Below, piece by piece: positions 13,701 to 23,900 of a stretch of DNA of 64,000 nucleotides. The DNA comes from Symbiodinium microadriaticum (lineage: Eukaryota; Sar; Dinophyceae; Suessiales; Symbiodiniaceae). The notes beneath the pieces are model-generated. The model saw only the letters and a list, made by a program, of their open reading frames with translations. It had not been told where the DNA came from and searched no databases. Made by a program: the position numbers and the translations under genes. Where the stretch lies: contig LSRX01000063.1 of the NCBI GenBank assembly GCA_001939145.1, positions 249,417 to 313,416 on the forward strand, in the 5' to 3' direction. Positions within the stretch are counted from its first letter, which is position 1, and each line of letters starts with the position of its first letter.

Positions 13701-15963
13701 GAGAGAGCGGGTTTAGGGTTTAGAGTTTTAGGGTTTAGGGTTGTAGGGCTTCTGGGGTCTAGGGTTTAGGATATGCAGAGAGAGACGGAAAGAGAGAGAG
13801 AGAGAGAGGGACATCTAGAAAGAACGACAACAACAACAAAATTGTGAGGATGTGTTGCTGTCATTGCTGTCGCCCTGGCTCAAATTCCCGTACCGGTCAA
13901 TCCTGTGTCAATACTTACTGTGTTCGTTAACCAGCCGGGAGGCAACACCAAATCCACCACTGCTCGCTGCGCCGGCGTCAACTCCGGATCAACCTTCGGC
14001 TTCGCCTGCGGATAAGGGTTGTATAAAGCCCTAAACCGTGAACCCTTGTAGTCTTGTGTCGCAGCATGTCGCGGCGCCTCGACTCCGACATCCCAGGCAC
14101 CACAGACAAGGGAAGCAGGGTTTCGGTGTGAGGGTTGATGCGCATATTTACATGAATTCACAGATTCAGGCTTTGGGGAATTAGGATTCTGTTAAGTTCG
14201 CCCGTGAGGCCTTTGGGTTTCGTGTCGGAGGGTTTGGGATTTATGGCCCCTGGTTTCCTGTGCGCGTGCTGTCTAAACATTTGTTTAAACTCAGCCCGGC
14301 TTTTTAGGTGCTTTAGCCAAAAAGCATCCTGATTCTAGCCCTTTAACTGCGGACATACCCGCATTATGAGGGAGTATGCGCTGCAGCTATGCTGAGGGAC
14401 AACCGTAACGCACGCTTGTCTTGACCATCAAACCCTGAACGGCCCTGAACTCAAAGATCGTTTAGACCGCATGGAGGCCCCTTACCGAGGTCCTTGATAT
14501 TAATTAATGGGTCCCTAACCCCCCAGGTACCTACTATATAGGGTACTAGAGCCATGTATAGTAGATACCTGGAGGGTTAGGGTGTTGTAGCGAAAGAAGC
14601 TGTAATCGAAGGAGCTTGCCAATGCTTCGGCCTTGCATCCAAGTCCACGTGTACTAAAGAAGGCGAACTTGGAACCGCCTGGCGCTGAAACCTTAACAGT
14701 CTAAGAGTCTACCCTAACCCCCAGGTATACTCTATAGGCTATAAGGCCCTATATAGTATAGGTACCTCGGGGGTTTAAGGCTACCTGGCGGGCTTTCAAC
14801 TTCGTGTGTCCGCACCTTTTGCGTCGCTGAGGCTGTTGACGACCGCGCGTGCAGTCCGATACCAATTCAGCGGAATGTGACAACCACATGCTTGCAGGGA
14901 CGCTAAGGTTTCATGGGCTGTTGATATGCCACGGCTAGCTTTCACCCGCAACCTCAGCCAGAACACCAAAGTCAAGCTCAACACTAACAAACCCAAGCTT
15001 AAAACTGGATCATCGTGACGAGTGCTAGTACTAGATAATAGCCAGATTTCGTTGAAGTGCGCATAAACATAAACTTTGCGGGCGCAAGTCGACGTTATCC
15101 CATTGCGACTGGCCAGTCATCCCGAAAATTTTGGCGGATAGACTTGTGAATCGACGAGAGGATTCGACAATTCGCCTTGGATTACTGCGTAGCTGACACG
15201 GAGTGTAGTGTAGACTGACCACGGGCAAAAATGCTTTACAAAATCTTCCTCGTCTAAGACTGGCAAGTTGGGCCTTGCAGCAACTGCAAGACTACTGTCC
15301 CTAAACCCCAAACCCTAAACCCTAAAAACCATAAACACTAATCCCCAAACCGCCCAAACCCTAAACTCCAAACTCTAAACCCTAAACCCTAAACTTCAAA
15401 CTCTAAACCCTATAAAAACCCTAAACCCTGAACCCAAGTCTCCCTCTAGTGGGGCCGAGGCTTGAAGGCTTGTGGCTGGCTTTAGGTTTTGGAGCGGGTC
15501 CAAGGTGGAAATGCTAGGTCTCGGGGCTTTAGGCTTGAGGGTTTTGGGGTTTAGAGGATTTAAGGCTTATAGGGTTTAGGGTTTAGGGTTGAGGCTTTAG
15601 GGTTTAGAGGGTTTAAGGCTTATAGGGTTTAAAGACGATGGTTTAGGGCTGCATGCTTGAAGCTGGGCACTCCATCCGGAAATGCTCTGAACGTTCCTGC
15701 AATCCGTTCTGCATTTGCGCACTCGCACTCTCGCACATGCTCAACAGAAGAGTTGCAGGTTCACTTGCTCGCACAACGGCTCCAAGCTAGGTCGGATCGT
15801 GTATGGCCGTCTGATTCGACAGCCATCTATATGGAGGACTCTACATACTGAACCCTTCATTTCGGACCCTGCGCGACGCCTGGGTGACTCCAGACAGATT
15901 ATTGCTCTGCAGGAAAAATCGGAGCACGGCAGCTGCAGCCTCTTTGTTACAGCCCGAGCACCC
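1..15963 (-). CDS. PIF1-like superfamily 1B DNA helicase gene, multi-exon, 3' end beyond base 1
   Basis: PIF1-family helicases unwind DNA 5' to 3' using ATP and act at replication forks, G-quadruplexes, telomeres and in organelle DNA. Joined in phase, the exons give a Q-motif (LTPAQRAVVD), P-loop (LFLTGAAGTGKS), motif Ia (VALTAPTGAAAD), Ib (GGTTLHSWAGIG), II (LLVIDE then VSML), III (FGGLQLLLCGDFCQLP), the block after III (WAFESK then VWREV) and the start of the next block (LRTDPEE). Motifs IV-VI must lie left of base 1. Of eleven core junctions, seven use GC donors and four GT; every core acceptor is AG followed by G. Exons of 16-95 nt are spread over about 16 kb. The family call is secure from motif order. 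The first exon, start codon and subcellular targeting were not found, and exons upstream of 14.0 kb are less certain. Confidence 0.85.
446..542. other. assembly gap (97 N)
   Basis: Run of N inside a PIF1 intron, bordered on the right by C8. Confidence 0.99.
658..699 (-). CDS. PIF1 exon: block after motif III
   Basis: Fourteen codons, VWREVARMSVELTE, with a strong GT donor (GAG/GTGAGG). Joins to the next exon to give VELTEVLRTDPEE, the usual PIF1 segment before its RQ-D helix. Confidence 0.85.
1468..1526 (-). CDS. PIF1 exon: motif III (GDFCQLP)
   Basis: Reads GDFCQLPAPEEHTWAFESK. GDF-QLP is PIF1 motif III, followed by the expected aromatic-F-E-S-K block. Donor AAG/GCC. The reading frame stays open past the donor, but the homology stops there. 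Confidence 0.9.
1718..2180. mobile_element. non-autonomous element with inverted ends and an internal minisatellite
   Basis: Ends at 1,721-1,741 and 2,157-2,178 are inverted copies of TGGGGTTGTAAGATAACCCC (one or two mismatches); each end is itself GGGGTT...AACCCC. Inside lie direct copies of TTATCG..TTTTTCTTGTCATCG near 1,770 and 2,068, and nearly four copies of a 61-bp unit. No ORF for a transposase. Confidence 0.6.
1828..2055. repeat. 61-bp tandem repeat, about 3.7 copies
   Basis: The landmark GTACAACTTTAGTACTGG recurs every 61 bases (at 1,831, 1,892, 1,953 and 2,014). Confidence 0.9.
2237..2326. mobile_element. palindromic element, family E
   Basis: Ends GGGTAGTTCTCTAAA and TTTAGAGAACCATCC, interior AGTACGGCACCC. 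Lies just right of the 0.46 kb element. Confidence 0.6.
3144..3171 (-). CDS. PIF1 exon: strand before motif III
   Basis: 28-nt exon reading AFGGLQLLL plus the first base of Cys, matching FGGIQL-VLCGDF of PIF1. GC donor (T/GCAGGG). Flanked by CCCTAAA on the left and TTTAGGG on the right. Confidence 0.88.
4262..4551. repeat. CCCTAAA-type tract left of a PIF1 exon
   Basis: Degenerate CCCTAAA/CCCCTAAA/CCCTACTAAA repeats ending two bases before the exon boundary. In transcript sense this is the start of the intron. Confidence 0.95.
4552..4626 (-). CDS. PIF1 exon: rest of motif II
   Basis: 25 codons beginning VSMLSARLMDALDAVGRA and ending RGKPKE. Perfect placement after VIDE. The exon lies in a 70-base gap between a CCCTAAA array and a TTTAGGG array. 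GAGGCT is repeated at donor and acceptor. Confidence 0.9.
4627..4798. repeat. TTTAGGG-type tract right of the same exon
   Basis: TTTAGGG and TTGTTAGGG repeats starting at the acceptor side; inverted relative to the tract at 4,262-4,551. Confidence 0.95.
5808..5886. mobile_element. palindromic element, family D (degenerate)
   Basis: AATTAAGGAATA...AGTATCCTTGATCTGACTTA...TCCGTAATTCGGGG; resembles the better copy at 37,901-38,003. Confidence 0.4.
5890..6203 (-). CDS. orphan two-exon ORF nested in a PIF1 intron
   Basis: Begins with a real ATG at 6,203: MAVTEEEQQRQFLQADD, then a good GT donor at 6,152 (GACG/GTGAGC). A second open block starts near 6,062 (AVRALQQVDKAGVAHNPK, later TDEEHETLLKDVAMQ and a lysine-rich AKKAKAKRAKLR). 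It lies inside the intron between the Walker B and VSML exons, which join seamlessly without it. Function not recognised. It could be a nested gene, an alternative first exon or a captured gene fragment. A family-D palindromic element abuts its 3' side. Confidence 0.4.
6775..6856. mobile_element. palindromic element, family A
   Basis: Inverted ends CCCTAACCCTCCAGGTACC and GGTATCTGGACGGTTAGGG around TATATAGGG and CCTATAA arms. Confidence 0.75.
7237..7290 (-). CDS. PIF1 exon: Walker B (VIDE)
   Basis: Acceptor GGCTGAG; reads DIDACNRWVFATLLVIDE. GC donor directly after the DE codons; the next exon continues with VSML, giving the PIF1 motif II. A short missing exon between here and the motif Ib exon cannot be excluded. 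Confidence 0.85.
7303..7420. repeat. AT / ACATAT microsatellite
   Basis: Runs of AT, then ATACATAT and TACATA units, just upstream (minus sense) of the Walker B exon of the PIF1-like gene. Confidence 0.95.
8242..8335. mobile_element. palindromic element, family B
   Basis: Arms TACCCATAGGCTCCAAAGTA and its inverse around AGTTCCTTTTTGGGATT; TA at each end. Confidence 0.7.
8770..8820 (-). CDS. PIF1 exon: motif Ib (GGTTLHSWAGIG)
   Basis: Reads ALQIGGTTLHSWAGIGR. GG-T-HS-AGIG is diagnostic of PIF1. It sits between a CCCTAAA tract on the left and a TTTAGGG tract on the right. The exact 3' end (GT donor after CGT) is an inference. Confidence 0.85.
9641..9727. mobile_element. palindromic element, family C-related
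   Basis: GGGCTCCAAGTATACAAATAG ... CTACTTTAGGCTATTTGGAG; the same layout recurs at 53,213-53,291. Confidence 0.5.
9802..9837 (-). CDS. PIF1 exon: motif Ia
   Basis: Twelve codons, VALTAPTGAAAD, an exact match to the PIF1 motif Ia pattern. GC donor GAT/GCC; the next exon also starts with GCC. Confidence 0.9.
10217..10555. repeat. GTAG tetranucleotide microsatellite
   Basis: About 340 bases of TAGG/CAGG units with one N at 10,285. The long proline/tyrosine/leucine frames across it are repeat artefacts. Confidence 0.97.
10670..10765. repeat. AT then GA microsatellite
   Basis: AT run followed by GAGA with AAAG and GGGA variants, next to the Walker A lysine exon of the PIF1-like gene. Confidence 0.95.
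10812..10857 (-). CDS. PIF1 exon: Walker A lysine and following helix
   Basis: Acceptor CAGCCAG; reads KSLVLRAVNREAKRQ. The KS completes the P-loop. GT donor (CAG/GTGCGA). Joins directly to motif Ia. Confidence 0.85.
11417..11432 (-). CDS. PIF1 micro-exon: P-loop core (GAAGTG)
   Basis: 16-nt exon that follows a CA-repeat intron end and the acceptor ATCACAG. With one base from the exon before and one from the exon after it encodes GAAGTG, the centre of the Walker A motif. GT donor. A second reading frame (QALLEQGPAGKF) is also open here, but only the micro-exon joins both neighbours into a complete GAAGTGKS. Confidence 0.75.
12930..12955 (-). CDS. PIF1 exon: strand before the P-loop
   Basis: 26-nt exon reading RGRSLFLT plus the first base of the P-loop glycine. 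Donor GC inside CACAGGC; the next exon also begins after CACAG with GC, so the junction is a direct repeat. Confidence 0.85.
13333..13432. mobile_element. palindromic element, family B
   Basis: CTCCATTGTAGTTCCTTTTG ... AAAAGGAACTACAATGGAG, perfect 18-base arms. Confidence 0.8.
13944..14005 (-). CDS. PIF1 exon: Q-motif
   Basis: Acceptor CCGCAG; reads AKPKVDPELTPAQRAVVD then LVL. The LTPAQ pattern followed by a helix is the Q-motif that precedes the P-loop in PIF1/RecD2 helicases. GC donor after GTGTT; joining to 12,955 gives DLVLRGRSLFLTG without a break. Confidence 0.85.
14078..14170 (-). CDS. probable exon of PIF1-like gene before the Q-motif
   Basis: Open from acceptor CCCCAAAG to donor GAG/GC: 31 codons starting PESVNSCKYAHQPSHR and ending GAWDVGVE. 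Phase 0 at both ends, matching the Q-motif exon. Donor GAGGCG and acceptor CAGGCG show the usual repeated junction. Confidence 0.45.
14514..14582. mobile_element. palindromic element, family A (shortened)
   Basis: CCCTAACCCCCCAGGTACC ... ATACCTGGAGGGTTAGGG; internal part shorter than other copies. Confidence 0.75.
14712..14780. mobile_element. palindromic element, family A (degenerate)
   Basis: CCCTAACCCCCAGGTATAC ... GTACCTCGGGGGTTTAAGG. Confidence 0.6.
14823..14917 (-). CDS. probable N-terminal exon of PIF1-like gene
   Basis: 31 codons beginning HETLASLQACGCHIPLNW and ending AVVNSLSD; GC donor at GAC/GC. An alternative GT donor lies seven bases further (AAAG/GTGCGG). Phase fits the neighbours when the GC donor is used. 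Confidence 0.45.
15227..15273 (-). CDS. probable N-terminal exon of PIF1-like gene
   Basis: Acceptor AAG then G; reads PNLPVLDEEDFVKHF; donor GC. Its exit phase (1) matches the entry phase of the exon at 14,823-14,917. Confidence 0.45.
15301..15430. repeat. CCCTAAA-type tract
   Basis: Degenerate CCCTAAA units; a matching TTTAGGG-type tract lies at 15,536-15,645 on the other side of a GC-rich island. Confidence 0.9.
15880..15963 (-). CDS. probable N-terminal exon of PIF1-like gene
   Basis: Acceptor TTTTGCAG; 28 codons beginning GCSGCNKE and continuing AVLRFFLQSNNLSGVTQ; GC donor after CAG. The composition is clearly protein-like and it has a CxxC pair. No family match recognised; assigned to this gene by position and strand. 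Confidence 0.45.
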
Positions 15964-16138
15964 CTGCAAAAGCCAGAACTAGATGGGTCGGCCTTCAGCA
16001 GACACGGCGTGCATCTGAGTAGCTGCGTTTTTCGGGTTTTTGGGGTTGAGGGTTTTTAAAGTTCTTTATGGTTCAGGTAGGGCAATTTTTTGGAAAAAGC
16101 CAGCATATATGGGCTTCATCTTCCTCCGCTCTACCGAC

Positions 16139-16190
16139 CAAGTAGTTCGGAGTCCACAGGCGTTCTCTGGAGCTTCGTACTCAGCTTCGC
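16139..16190 (-). CDS. possible exon near the 5' end of the PIF1-like gene
   Basis: AG-bounded open segment reading AKLSTKLQRTPVDSELL, with a GT donor. It lies between the stop codon of the UPF1-like gene and the first better-supported PIF1 exon. Its phase does not fit the next exon, so membership is uncertain. Confidence 0.25.
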
Positions 16191-16295
16191 CTGCAGCCAA
16201 GGGCAATCAAGATTTGGGGGCTTCAGGCTTCCTCCGCTCAGGGGTTAGTGTGCATGTATAGTACATACACTCAAGTATAGACACTTGTGTGTATG

Positions 16296-16346
<51 letters not shown>

Positions 16347-16880
16347 ATATATATATATACACACACCCATAAATATCCGATGTGGATTAATATTCTAGCA
16401 CAACTAGCTATATTTATGATGTATGTATGTATATATATATATATATATATATCACCACGACACGGTTCCCGAATAAACGATTGGGCAGCTAGGTTCCCGG
16501 TAGCGCCTCAAACATCGGTTTAGGGTTTAGGGTTCCTTTTTCCCAGTATTCAGTCTTAGTAGGGAGGCCCCGAACTTAAAAACAAAAACAGTACAAGGCT
16601 ACTACTGGGCTACCTTGTAAGCATTTCGAGTGCACCCAGCGGGGAGTAGCGCATTGGAAGGAAGCCCTTCGCAGTCAATTAGAATAGTCGGCAGCTATAC
16701 CCTAAACCCTATGAATACCCTAGTCTGGGGTCTTCTGAGTCTTTCAATACCCTTTGGCGGCCCAGGCCCCAGGAACCCCAGTCGAGAGGAGGCGTGCCAG
16801 CTCAAACACCTAGATGGCCGTGGCTGTCTTGCGTTTTGAAGTTGCTGGATCGGAAAATTGATATTCTGCACAAGGGTCCC
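16191..16880. other. spacer between the two helicase genes
   Basis: Holds a GTATAT/AT microsatellite (16,288-16,455), a short TTTAGGG pair and a family-G palindromic element (16,530-16,620). A tight run of coding-like frames near 16.6-16.8 kb could not be assigned. No promoter or polyadenylation signal recognised. Confidence 0.4.
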
Positions 16881-17042
16881 TCATTTTCTGAATCTCCTAA
16901 ATGCCTGCAAAAAGGAATGACGAACTTCTCCAAACTGTTCGTCCACCTCACCGAAGCTGTGGCACATCCGCCGTGTCGCAAACATACCGGCGGCCCCCAA
17001 CCTACACTGAATCACAAAGCCTCTGCTTTCCGAAATCGTGAC
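16881..17042 (-). CDS. terminal exon with stop codon, UPF1-like gene
   Basis: Acceptor TCTGCAG then G; reads VTISESRGFVIQCRLGAA, later CHSFGEVDEQFGEVRHSF and ends FRRFRK then TGA (16,883-16,881). Phase 0 entry fits the preceding exon. A long plus-strand frame overlaps but has poorer composition. Confidence 0.5.
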   Translation of the reverse strand, partial: VTISESRGFVIQCRLGAAGMFATRRMCHSFGEVDEQFGEVRHSFLQAFRRFRK

Positions 17043-20000
17043 CTGCAGATCTGTGCACACCAAACTAGACCATGGAACTATACACACGACCCTAAACACT
17101 CTACTGTAACACCACCACCGTATCCAAGGCCAGAAGACCAAAATCGCCCAAACTCTTTGTACCGCATGTTCATGGGGCGCAAACTTGTATAGTATGGTCC
17201 TTGGACTCATCCAATCCTCCATTCGGGAGTCCTCCGCGCCTTACCTAGACCCCAAACCGTAAACTCTAAATCCTGCTAACCCTGCACCCTGATCCCTCAA
17301 CAAACACCTTCTAACACCTAGTGAGGCGTTACGAAACCCTGAATGGAGCCCTGTAGATCCAGATAACTCAACCCCCTCTTTCCGAGGCCCTAAACGTAGA
17401 CACTTGAATCTAGATCAATGTAACTCCTAGGCCCTAAAGGTAGACGTCTGCAGCCTGTGTCGGCTGCTTTGTCTCCTCTACCGCCTCGGGCAGCTCCGTC
17501 GGGTCCTGTTTTAGGTTTGGTGTCAGGGTTTCGCGCCCAAGGGTCCGTAGGGCTTCATAGGGCTATTATCGGTTTGCTGGATGTTACGGGGTGTTTAGGG
17601 TTTTGGGCTCAGCGTTAACTTTGCAGTCTTTAACATATGTATGCATGTATGTATGTGTGTATGTATGTATGTATGTATGTATGTATGTATGTATGTATGT
17701 ATGTATGTATGTATGTATGTATGTATGTATCTAAGTATGTGCATAAATAAATAAATATATATATATGTATATATACACACATATACATATATACACATGC
17801 ACAGCGGTCCTCTATCTACATATATAAGGATGGTAGACAGGATTTTTACCAACACTACAAGGCTCTACAAGGGGTCCATAGCGGGCTCGGGCTTACCAAG
17901 ACCCCTAACTAACCCTAGCGCACCACGAATTGACACTACACACACCACTCATGGAGCCCTTATGGCCATTCACCATGGGTGTTTTGGGTATGAGAGAAGG
18001 TGGTTGGGGGGGGGGTATGGACCGGATGCTGTTGATCATCTCTTTTGGGGTCTGCAGCTTGGGTTTTCGTGGGGTTTCTAGCTCAGTTCGTTGTTTCAGA
18101 ATTGGAGTTTTGGCTCTTGTATTTATTTGGTGTTTTGAGTTCAGGGCTTGGGGCTATGAGTTCGGGATTCGGGCTCAACTTATGCTATACTCTCCTGGCA
18201 AGACGATATCACTATACGGCTCCGGCGTTGGAAGGAGAGAGAGGTTGGTGACGCCTCACCCGGTAGGCACCTATGCCGGCCGTGGCTTGGTGCAAACCTT
18301 CGACTAGAATCGTTCTTTCCGCAGTCCTGCTTGGGCCCCAGCGCCCGGGAGTTCGAATTCATTGTCTCCAATTCTGTGTTTGAAATTCTCTGGCATCTGC
18401 CGACTCGGGCGTGCTCCCAGAATGGTTCTGGGGAAATATCGAAGAACCCTGCAGAATTACCTACATACTGTTCCTGTATTGTAGCTGCACTATAATATAC
18501 CGTATGCCTCATATCCCTCCTCAAATTATCGGGGCTCCTGCATTATGTGTAGAGTCTACATGGACTGCTAGGCGTTTGCGCAGTCTGAGTCTACGCGGCA
18601 CAACTGGCTAGGGACAAACCAGAAGCTGGCTGAGACCAATACAACAAGAAACCAAGGCAATATAGGGGCCTTAATCATTAGAATAGGGTTTTGGGGCCCA
18701 TAATGCTATAATTATAATAAGGAACCCCCAAAATAGTATTGGTAATTATTTAGGCCCCTACATTAACCACTAGAAGGAACTACATTGCAGAGTCCCGTCC
18801 AGGCATGGCCGAAAGAGTTGGGTTTCGAATTTTCGGGGTAAGGAGTGGATAGAGTAGCGACTTGGCGGTATGTGGTTGGGGAATTTGCTGTGTAGGGTCC
18901 CCAAACCCAACTCAAGCCCCAGAAACTACTGACTGACCCTGCAAAATCCCCTAAACAGCCAAACCCCACACCCCCCAAACTCCCTGTGAAATCAAGACCC
19001 CGCCCTCATAATCCCCCCCCCTAAACCCCAAACCCCTAAACCCCGTAGACCCCCTAAACCCTATTTTCCTAAACCCCCAAACCCCCTTGACCCCCTAAAC
19101 CCTAATTCCCTAAACCGCCTAGACCCCCTAAACCCTAAACCCTAAATCCGAAACCCCTAAATCCGAAAACCCTAAACCATATAAGCCCTATCCGCGAGCC
19201 TCTTCGAGGGCCTTTTCGAGACCCCCGGGCTGGCTGGCATTGGCCGGCGTCATGATGGGGCTCTCCATATCCTGCTCAGACTGGGTTTAGGAGTTTAGGG
19301 TTCAGGGCTTTACGTTTTTAGGGGTTCAGGGTTTAGGGGTTTATAGGGGTATATTGTTCGGGGTTTAGGTTTGAGGGTGTAGGGCCTAGGGTTTACAAAC
19401 CCTTCTGCAACTTCTTCGACTCATAGTAGCCCTTCTAATGGCCCAAAATCCAGCACTTGCTCATTTTTGAACGCTTTTCGGGTCCGAAGACCAGACTGCA
19501 CAAGGTGTCTGAGCTAATGAGGGTCATGGATAACAGTGCTCTTGCACAGTATACCTAACACCTATAGTCTGCATTGTAGTTGTTGCTTTGGCTTAACCGT
19601 ATTTATATATGGGATCCTGTAAGGTAACCCCAATAAGGAACTAAAACGGAGAGTATAGGTAAGGTTTGGGGAAATTAGGCGGTTAGGGCATGGGTTCCGT
19701 GACCAGACCCATAACACTCAACCCCAAACCATGCACTGCGTTGGCCTAGGCCGCATAACCCTGGAAAGCTTCAACGAAAGAGTAAAACGGTTGGGTACGT
19801 AGCAGACAGGTACGTCATTTCCGAAAAAACATATCAAATGATGAAAGTCGCAAGACAAAATAGCTACAAGGATCCAACAAGTCAGGTTACGGGCTCACAA
19901 AACACAGTTGCTACACATATTTGGAGCACACAGTCTTGCTTCGGTGATTGCTGTATTGGCAGGGCATTGTCTGTACTTTGATTGACCTTATAAATATAAA

Positions 20001-20807
20001 TATCAATCAATCAATCAATAAATGAATAAATCAATAAATAAATATGTATATATAATGCGGTTGGTCTGCGCCACAACTTCACAGCTAAATCGGTTCAGAT
20101 GCCTTGCCTCCAGCCTCTGGTCATGTGTCTGCCAGTGCGTTCGGCTTCCAGGGTTTAGGGTTTAGGGTTATTGGTGGAGCATTGGGCCTGTACCTATAGT
20201 CTCCATTGTAGTTCCTTTTTTTGGTTTAACCAATTCTATATGAAGGATCCTCAAAGGTAACCCCAAAAAGGAACTACAATGGAGACTATAGGTATAATAA
20301 ATGTTAGGACGCTTTGGCATTGAAGAAGCGCGGCTTGAACAATACGTCCACAAGGGATGTTTGGAAAAACTGACCCTTCCCGACGACAACTCGGAGAGCA
20401 ATGGTCGCCGCGGGAGTTTGAAGCAGAAGTTGCAGCGACAGCATAGCCGTGCGCGTACAAACCTGCCAAACCCAAACCCTAAACCCTGAACTGTCCTGCC
20501 CTAATCCCGAAACCCTAAATCCAACTCTCAACCCTGAACTATCCTGCTCCGGCTTCCTGAAAGCCTGTAATTAAGCCCGGAGCCATGGCAAAAGCTTTTT
20601 TTTGTTCAGCGCTTGTTTGCTGGTGCTTAAGGTTTAGGGTGTAGGCTTTAAGGTTTAGGGTATAGAAACCGGTGACGGACGGTAGGATGGTACTCGCATG
20701 AACTGAAACAAGGCAAACTAGCATAAAAGCAGCGGGGGAACCCCACATGCGAGTGCGTATGTGTGTTGTATGTATATGTATGTGTGCATATATATATATA
20801 TATATAC

Positions 20808-20848
<41 letters not shown>

Positions 20849-20930
20849 ATTGTATAATATATAATATATACTATATATAAATAATATTGTATAATATTAT
20901 ATAATCTAATATTATAATATAATATTATAT

Positions 20931-20962
<32 letters not shown>

Positions 20963-23900
20963 TGTATTTGTTGTTTTGTCAATTTAGTAGTTGGCTTGTA
21001 GATCAGGCATGTAAAGCCGAAGTGATGGGCCCTTCGTACTGAGTTCAGTAACCTTGGACTCCAAAGCCGGGCGTCCTCCCAGCTGTCCAGGATGTCTTCC
21101 TCCTTCTGCTGTAGTTTCTGGGGCTCTACCTCCTTCACGCCTGACGCGAGAAGTGTCAGGGTGCATTCTGGAGGGGGAGGAGAAGGCGGCTACTTCTTAA
21201 TTTATCCACGCCGGTTCAAGTCCGGGGGAGATAAACTGCAATCCGGACATGTAGCTCCGGCCCAGTTCGCTCTTGGCCCTAAACTCCGTGTCAGCAAGCA
21301 GTTCAACAAGCTTGGGAGGGCTGCAGTTAGTGATGCTGGGTGTTCGGGCTCTTAGTATTCTTAAATGAACTTAATTAGTTTGAAAGTATGCCACGACCAT
21401 CTTCTGATCATTAAGGCGCCTATATCAGTTACGTTTGGAGGTGCTTGAGCACTAGACCACCTGCAGACCCTCAATTACTCCAGAACCTTCCATGGCTTCG
21501 GATTCTGATACATGTACTTTGGATATATGCTTCTGAAGCTATCGATACTGTCTGCTGGGCCATATTCAAGCAGGGACTCAGGGAAGGCTACACTGAAATA
21601 CCCAAGGTTTAGGGTTTAGGGTTTAGGGTTTACCCAAGTACGAAGATAAACACAACTGTCCACACACAAGTGCGGACTGACAGATAGCCAGCCAGCCAGG
21701 CAGGGAGGCAGACAGGTATCTATAGTGTAGGTACATACACACGGGCATATTCGTATGTGTACACCCGACCCGCCAGCACACTGAGGTGAGAACTTGAACA
21801 AAAGCACTGCGCTGGGAGCAATGTAACAAGCATGTATAATGCTAGGGATTACAGGCAGCACGAACATTTCATCTACGTAAATGCCACCGACCGTCGAACC
21901 GTAGAATCGGCAACCCTTTGAAGTGGTACCTACTCGTACATGCAGCATTGATACCGCCGGTCATCGGATCACGCTTCATAAGCACGTCGCCGCTGCACTA
22001 GAGACAAACACTAACATTGCTATCACGGGTCATGCTTTTCACGAACGAACCAGAGAAGCAACCTCCATGCTGATCAAGACAACTGCCGCAGAAATCAGAC
22101 TCGGGAATCATACCGCGGATGTGCAAATACAAACCCTAACCCTAGGGCCCCTCTTTTTTTTGTAGGTGCCTGGAGGGTTAAGGAAACCTTAAGTTGATAA
22201 AGACAGAGCGAAAGAGAGAAGAAGGCTCCCCTCTCACCCCCCAAAACTCAACCGTGGAATCGATATACCTATAGTCTCCATTGTAGTTCCCTTTTTTGGT
22301 TTAACCAAATCTATATTAAGGATCCCAAAAGGTAACCCCAAAAGGAACTACAATGGAGACTCTGGGTAGAAACCCCAACCCCCAAAACCCTAAAAGCCAA
22401 AGACTCCCTCTGCCCCCACTTAGGTACCGTTCTGGAAAGCTTTACGGGTAGTTCTCTAAATTTGGGTCAATTTCAGGGTCCTTTATATAAGGTTGCCGTA
22501 CTGTCAAAAACATTACCCTTATAGCAACTCTTAAAATGATGCTTAAGCAGGCTACCTGCGGAGGCTTTCGCTGGCGCGATGCCCTTCTCAACGCTTTCGA
22601 TGACGCTTTGCTTGACCTCGGGCGTTAGGGGGCTTGGGTTATTAAGGACATGAGAACCCTATATGAAACCCTAAACCGTTTGGGGCTTGCAGTCTGTAGG
22701 GGTGTAGGGCAGGGATAGTTCGGGTTCGGAAGCGGTTGTCCTGGGGATTTAGGGTCAAGTTTTTCTTAGGGGCTCCTCTCTTAAACCCTAAACCCTAAAC
22801 CGTATCTTGCCCCCGGATGTGAGGGTTTTTCTTTTGGTTCTTTGTAAGCGTAGAAGTTTGTAGGGTTGCTAGGCTTGAGGTCTGGGGGCTTGAAGGCATC
22901 AGTGTAAAGTGGACACGAGCTAAGCTGTTCAGTAACCCACTGGAAAAAGTATATGTATATATATACACACACACATACACACACACACACACATATTTTT
23001 GAGCATTTTTGAGGGGTTTGGGGGGTTAGTTATATTATAATAGGACCGAATTAGGAACCAATAGATGAGAGTAGGGATGTAGTTTGAAGATATAGGGTTT
23101 CTTGGCCTTAGGAAAGTTGGGCCGGGAGGCATCGCAATTCAGCATTCGGCGGTTCGTGTGAAGCGCCGAGGGTAATACAGGCTTTCGTCTAGTGCTGCCG
23201 GATAGGCTGAGGAAAACCGGACCCTCAACCCTTTAAGCCCTAAACCTTGAGCATCAGCCGTTGGACATGACCTGCTGTTTTCGGTTACCTGGTTACCCTT
23301 TCGGGCTCATTCGATCTGGTACTCCATGTTCTGCGGGCTCCACATGCATCGGGTTCTCATCCTCAGTAGCCCTCGCCCAAAATCACCTGGAGGGAGCCAC
23401 ACCTTGGTCCACAGCCTCGGCTTTCTCCGCTCTTTTTGGAGCAGTTCGATCTGCGCTCAAGCTCCTGCACCTGGCGCTTCTTTCAGGGCATTGTTGTCTG
23501 TCTCGAGCTGGAGGTTGCCATTCTGCAGCTTTTCGCATGCACGCTCGGCCGCGCTGAGCTGCTTCACGAGATTCGCGGCTGTGGGCTCGGATGGCTTGCC
23601 CTTGCCGCCCAGGCTGAATTGCTTGAATTGTGAGGACTTGTGATCTTCGAAAATGCTCCTCCAATCAGGGTCTAGGGTTTAGGGATGAGAGTGACTCTGA
23701 ACCCTACACTCTACACGGAAGAACACATGACCTGCTAACATGCGCTAAGCTCTTCGGCCTCATAATCCTAAGCAGCAACCCTACACCAGAACATCACTCA
23801 CCCTAAACCCTAAAGCCCCCAGAACCCAGAACGATGTGGCAAAGTCGCTGTCCAAATGCCATCACGGTCATCCACGAGGTACCTGCCGGACGAATAACAC

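Noticed and set aside
15657..16059. Plus-strand ORFs of 64 and 114 codons
   Set aside because: They are antisense to the AG-bounded minus-strand exon at 15,880-15,963, which has better composition.
16794..17192. Plus-strand ORF of 132 codons
   Set aside because: Antisense to the terminal exon candidate at 16,881-17,042; proline- and histidine-rich without a recognisable domain.
21210..21235. tRNA-like T-arm (GGTTCAAGTCC between GCC and GGG)
   Set aside because: No acceptor stem partner and no anticodon stem at the right distance on either strand.
21923..22165. Plus-strand ORF of 80 codons (ITLHKHVAAALETNTN)
   Set aside because: Coding-like but without splice or homology support, and overlapping minus-strand candidate frames; left unannotated.
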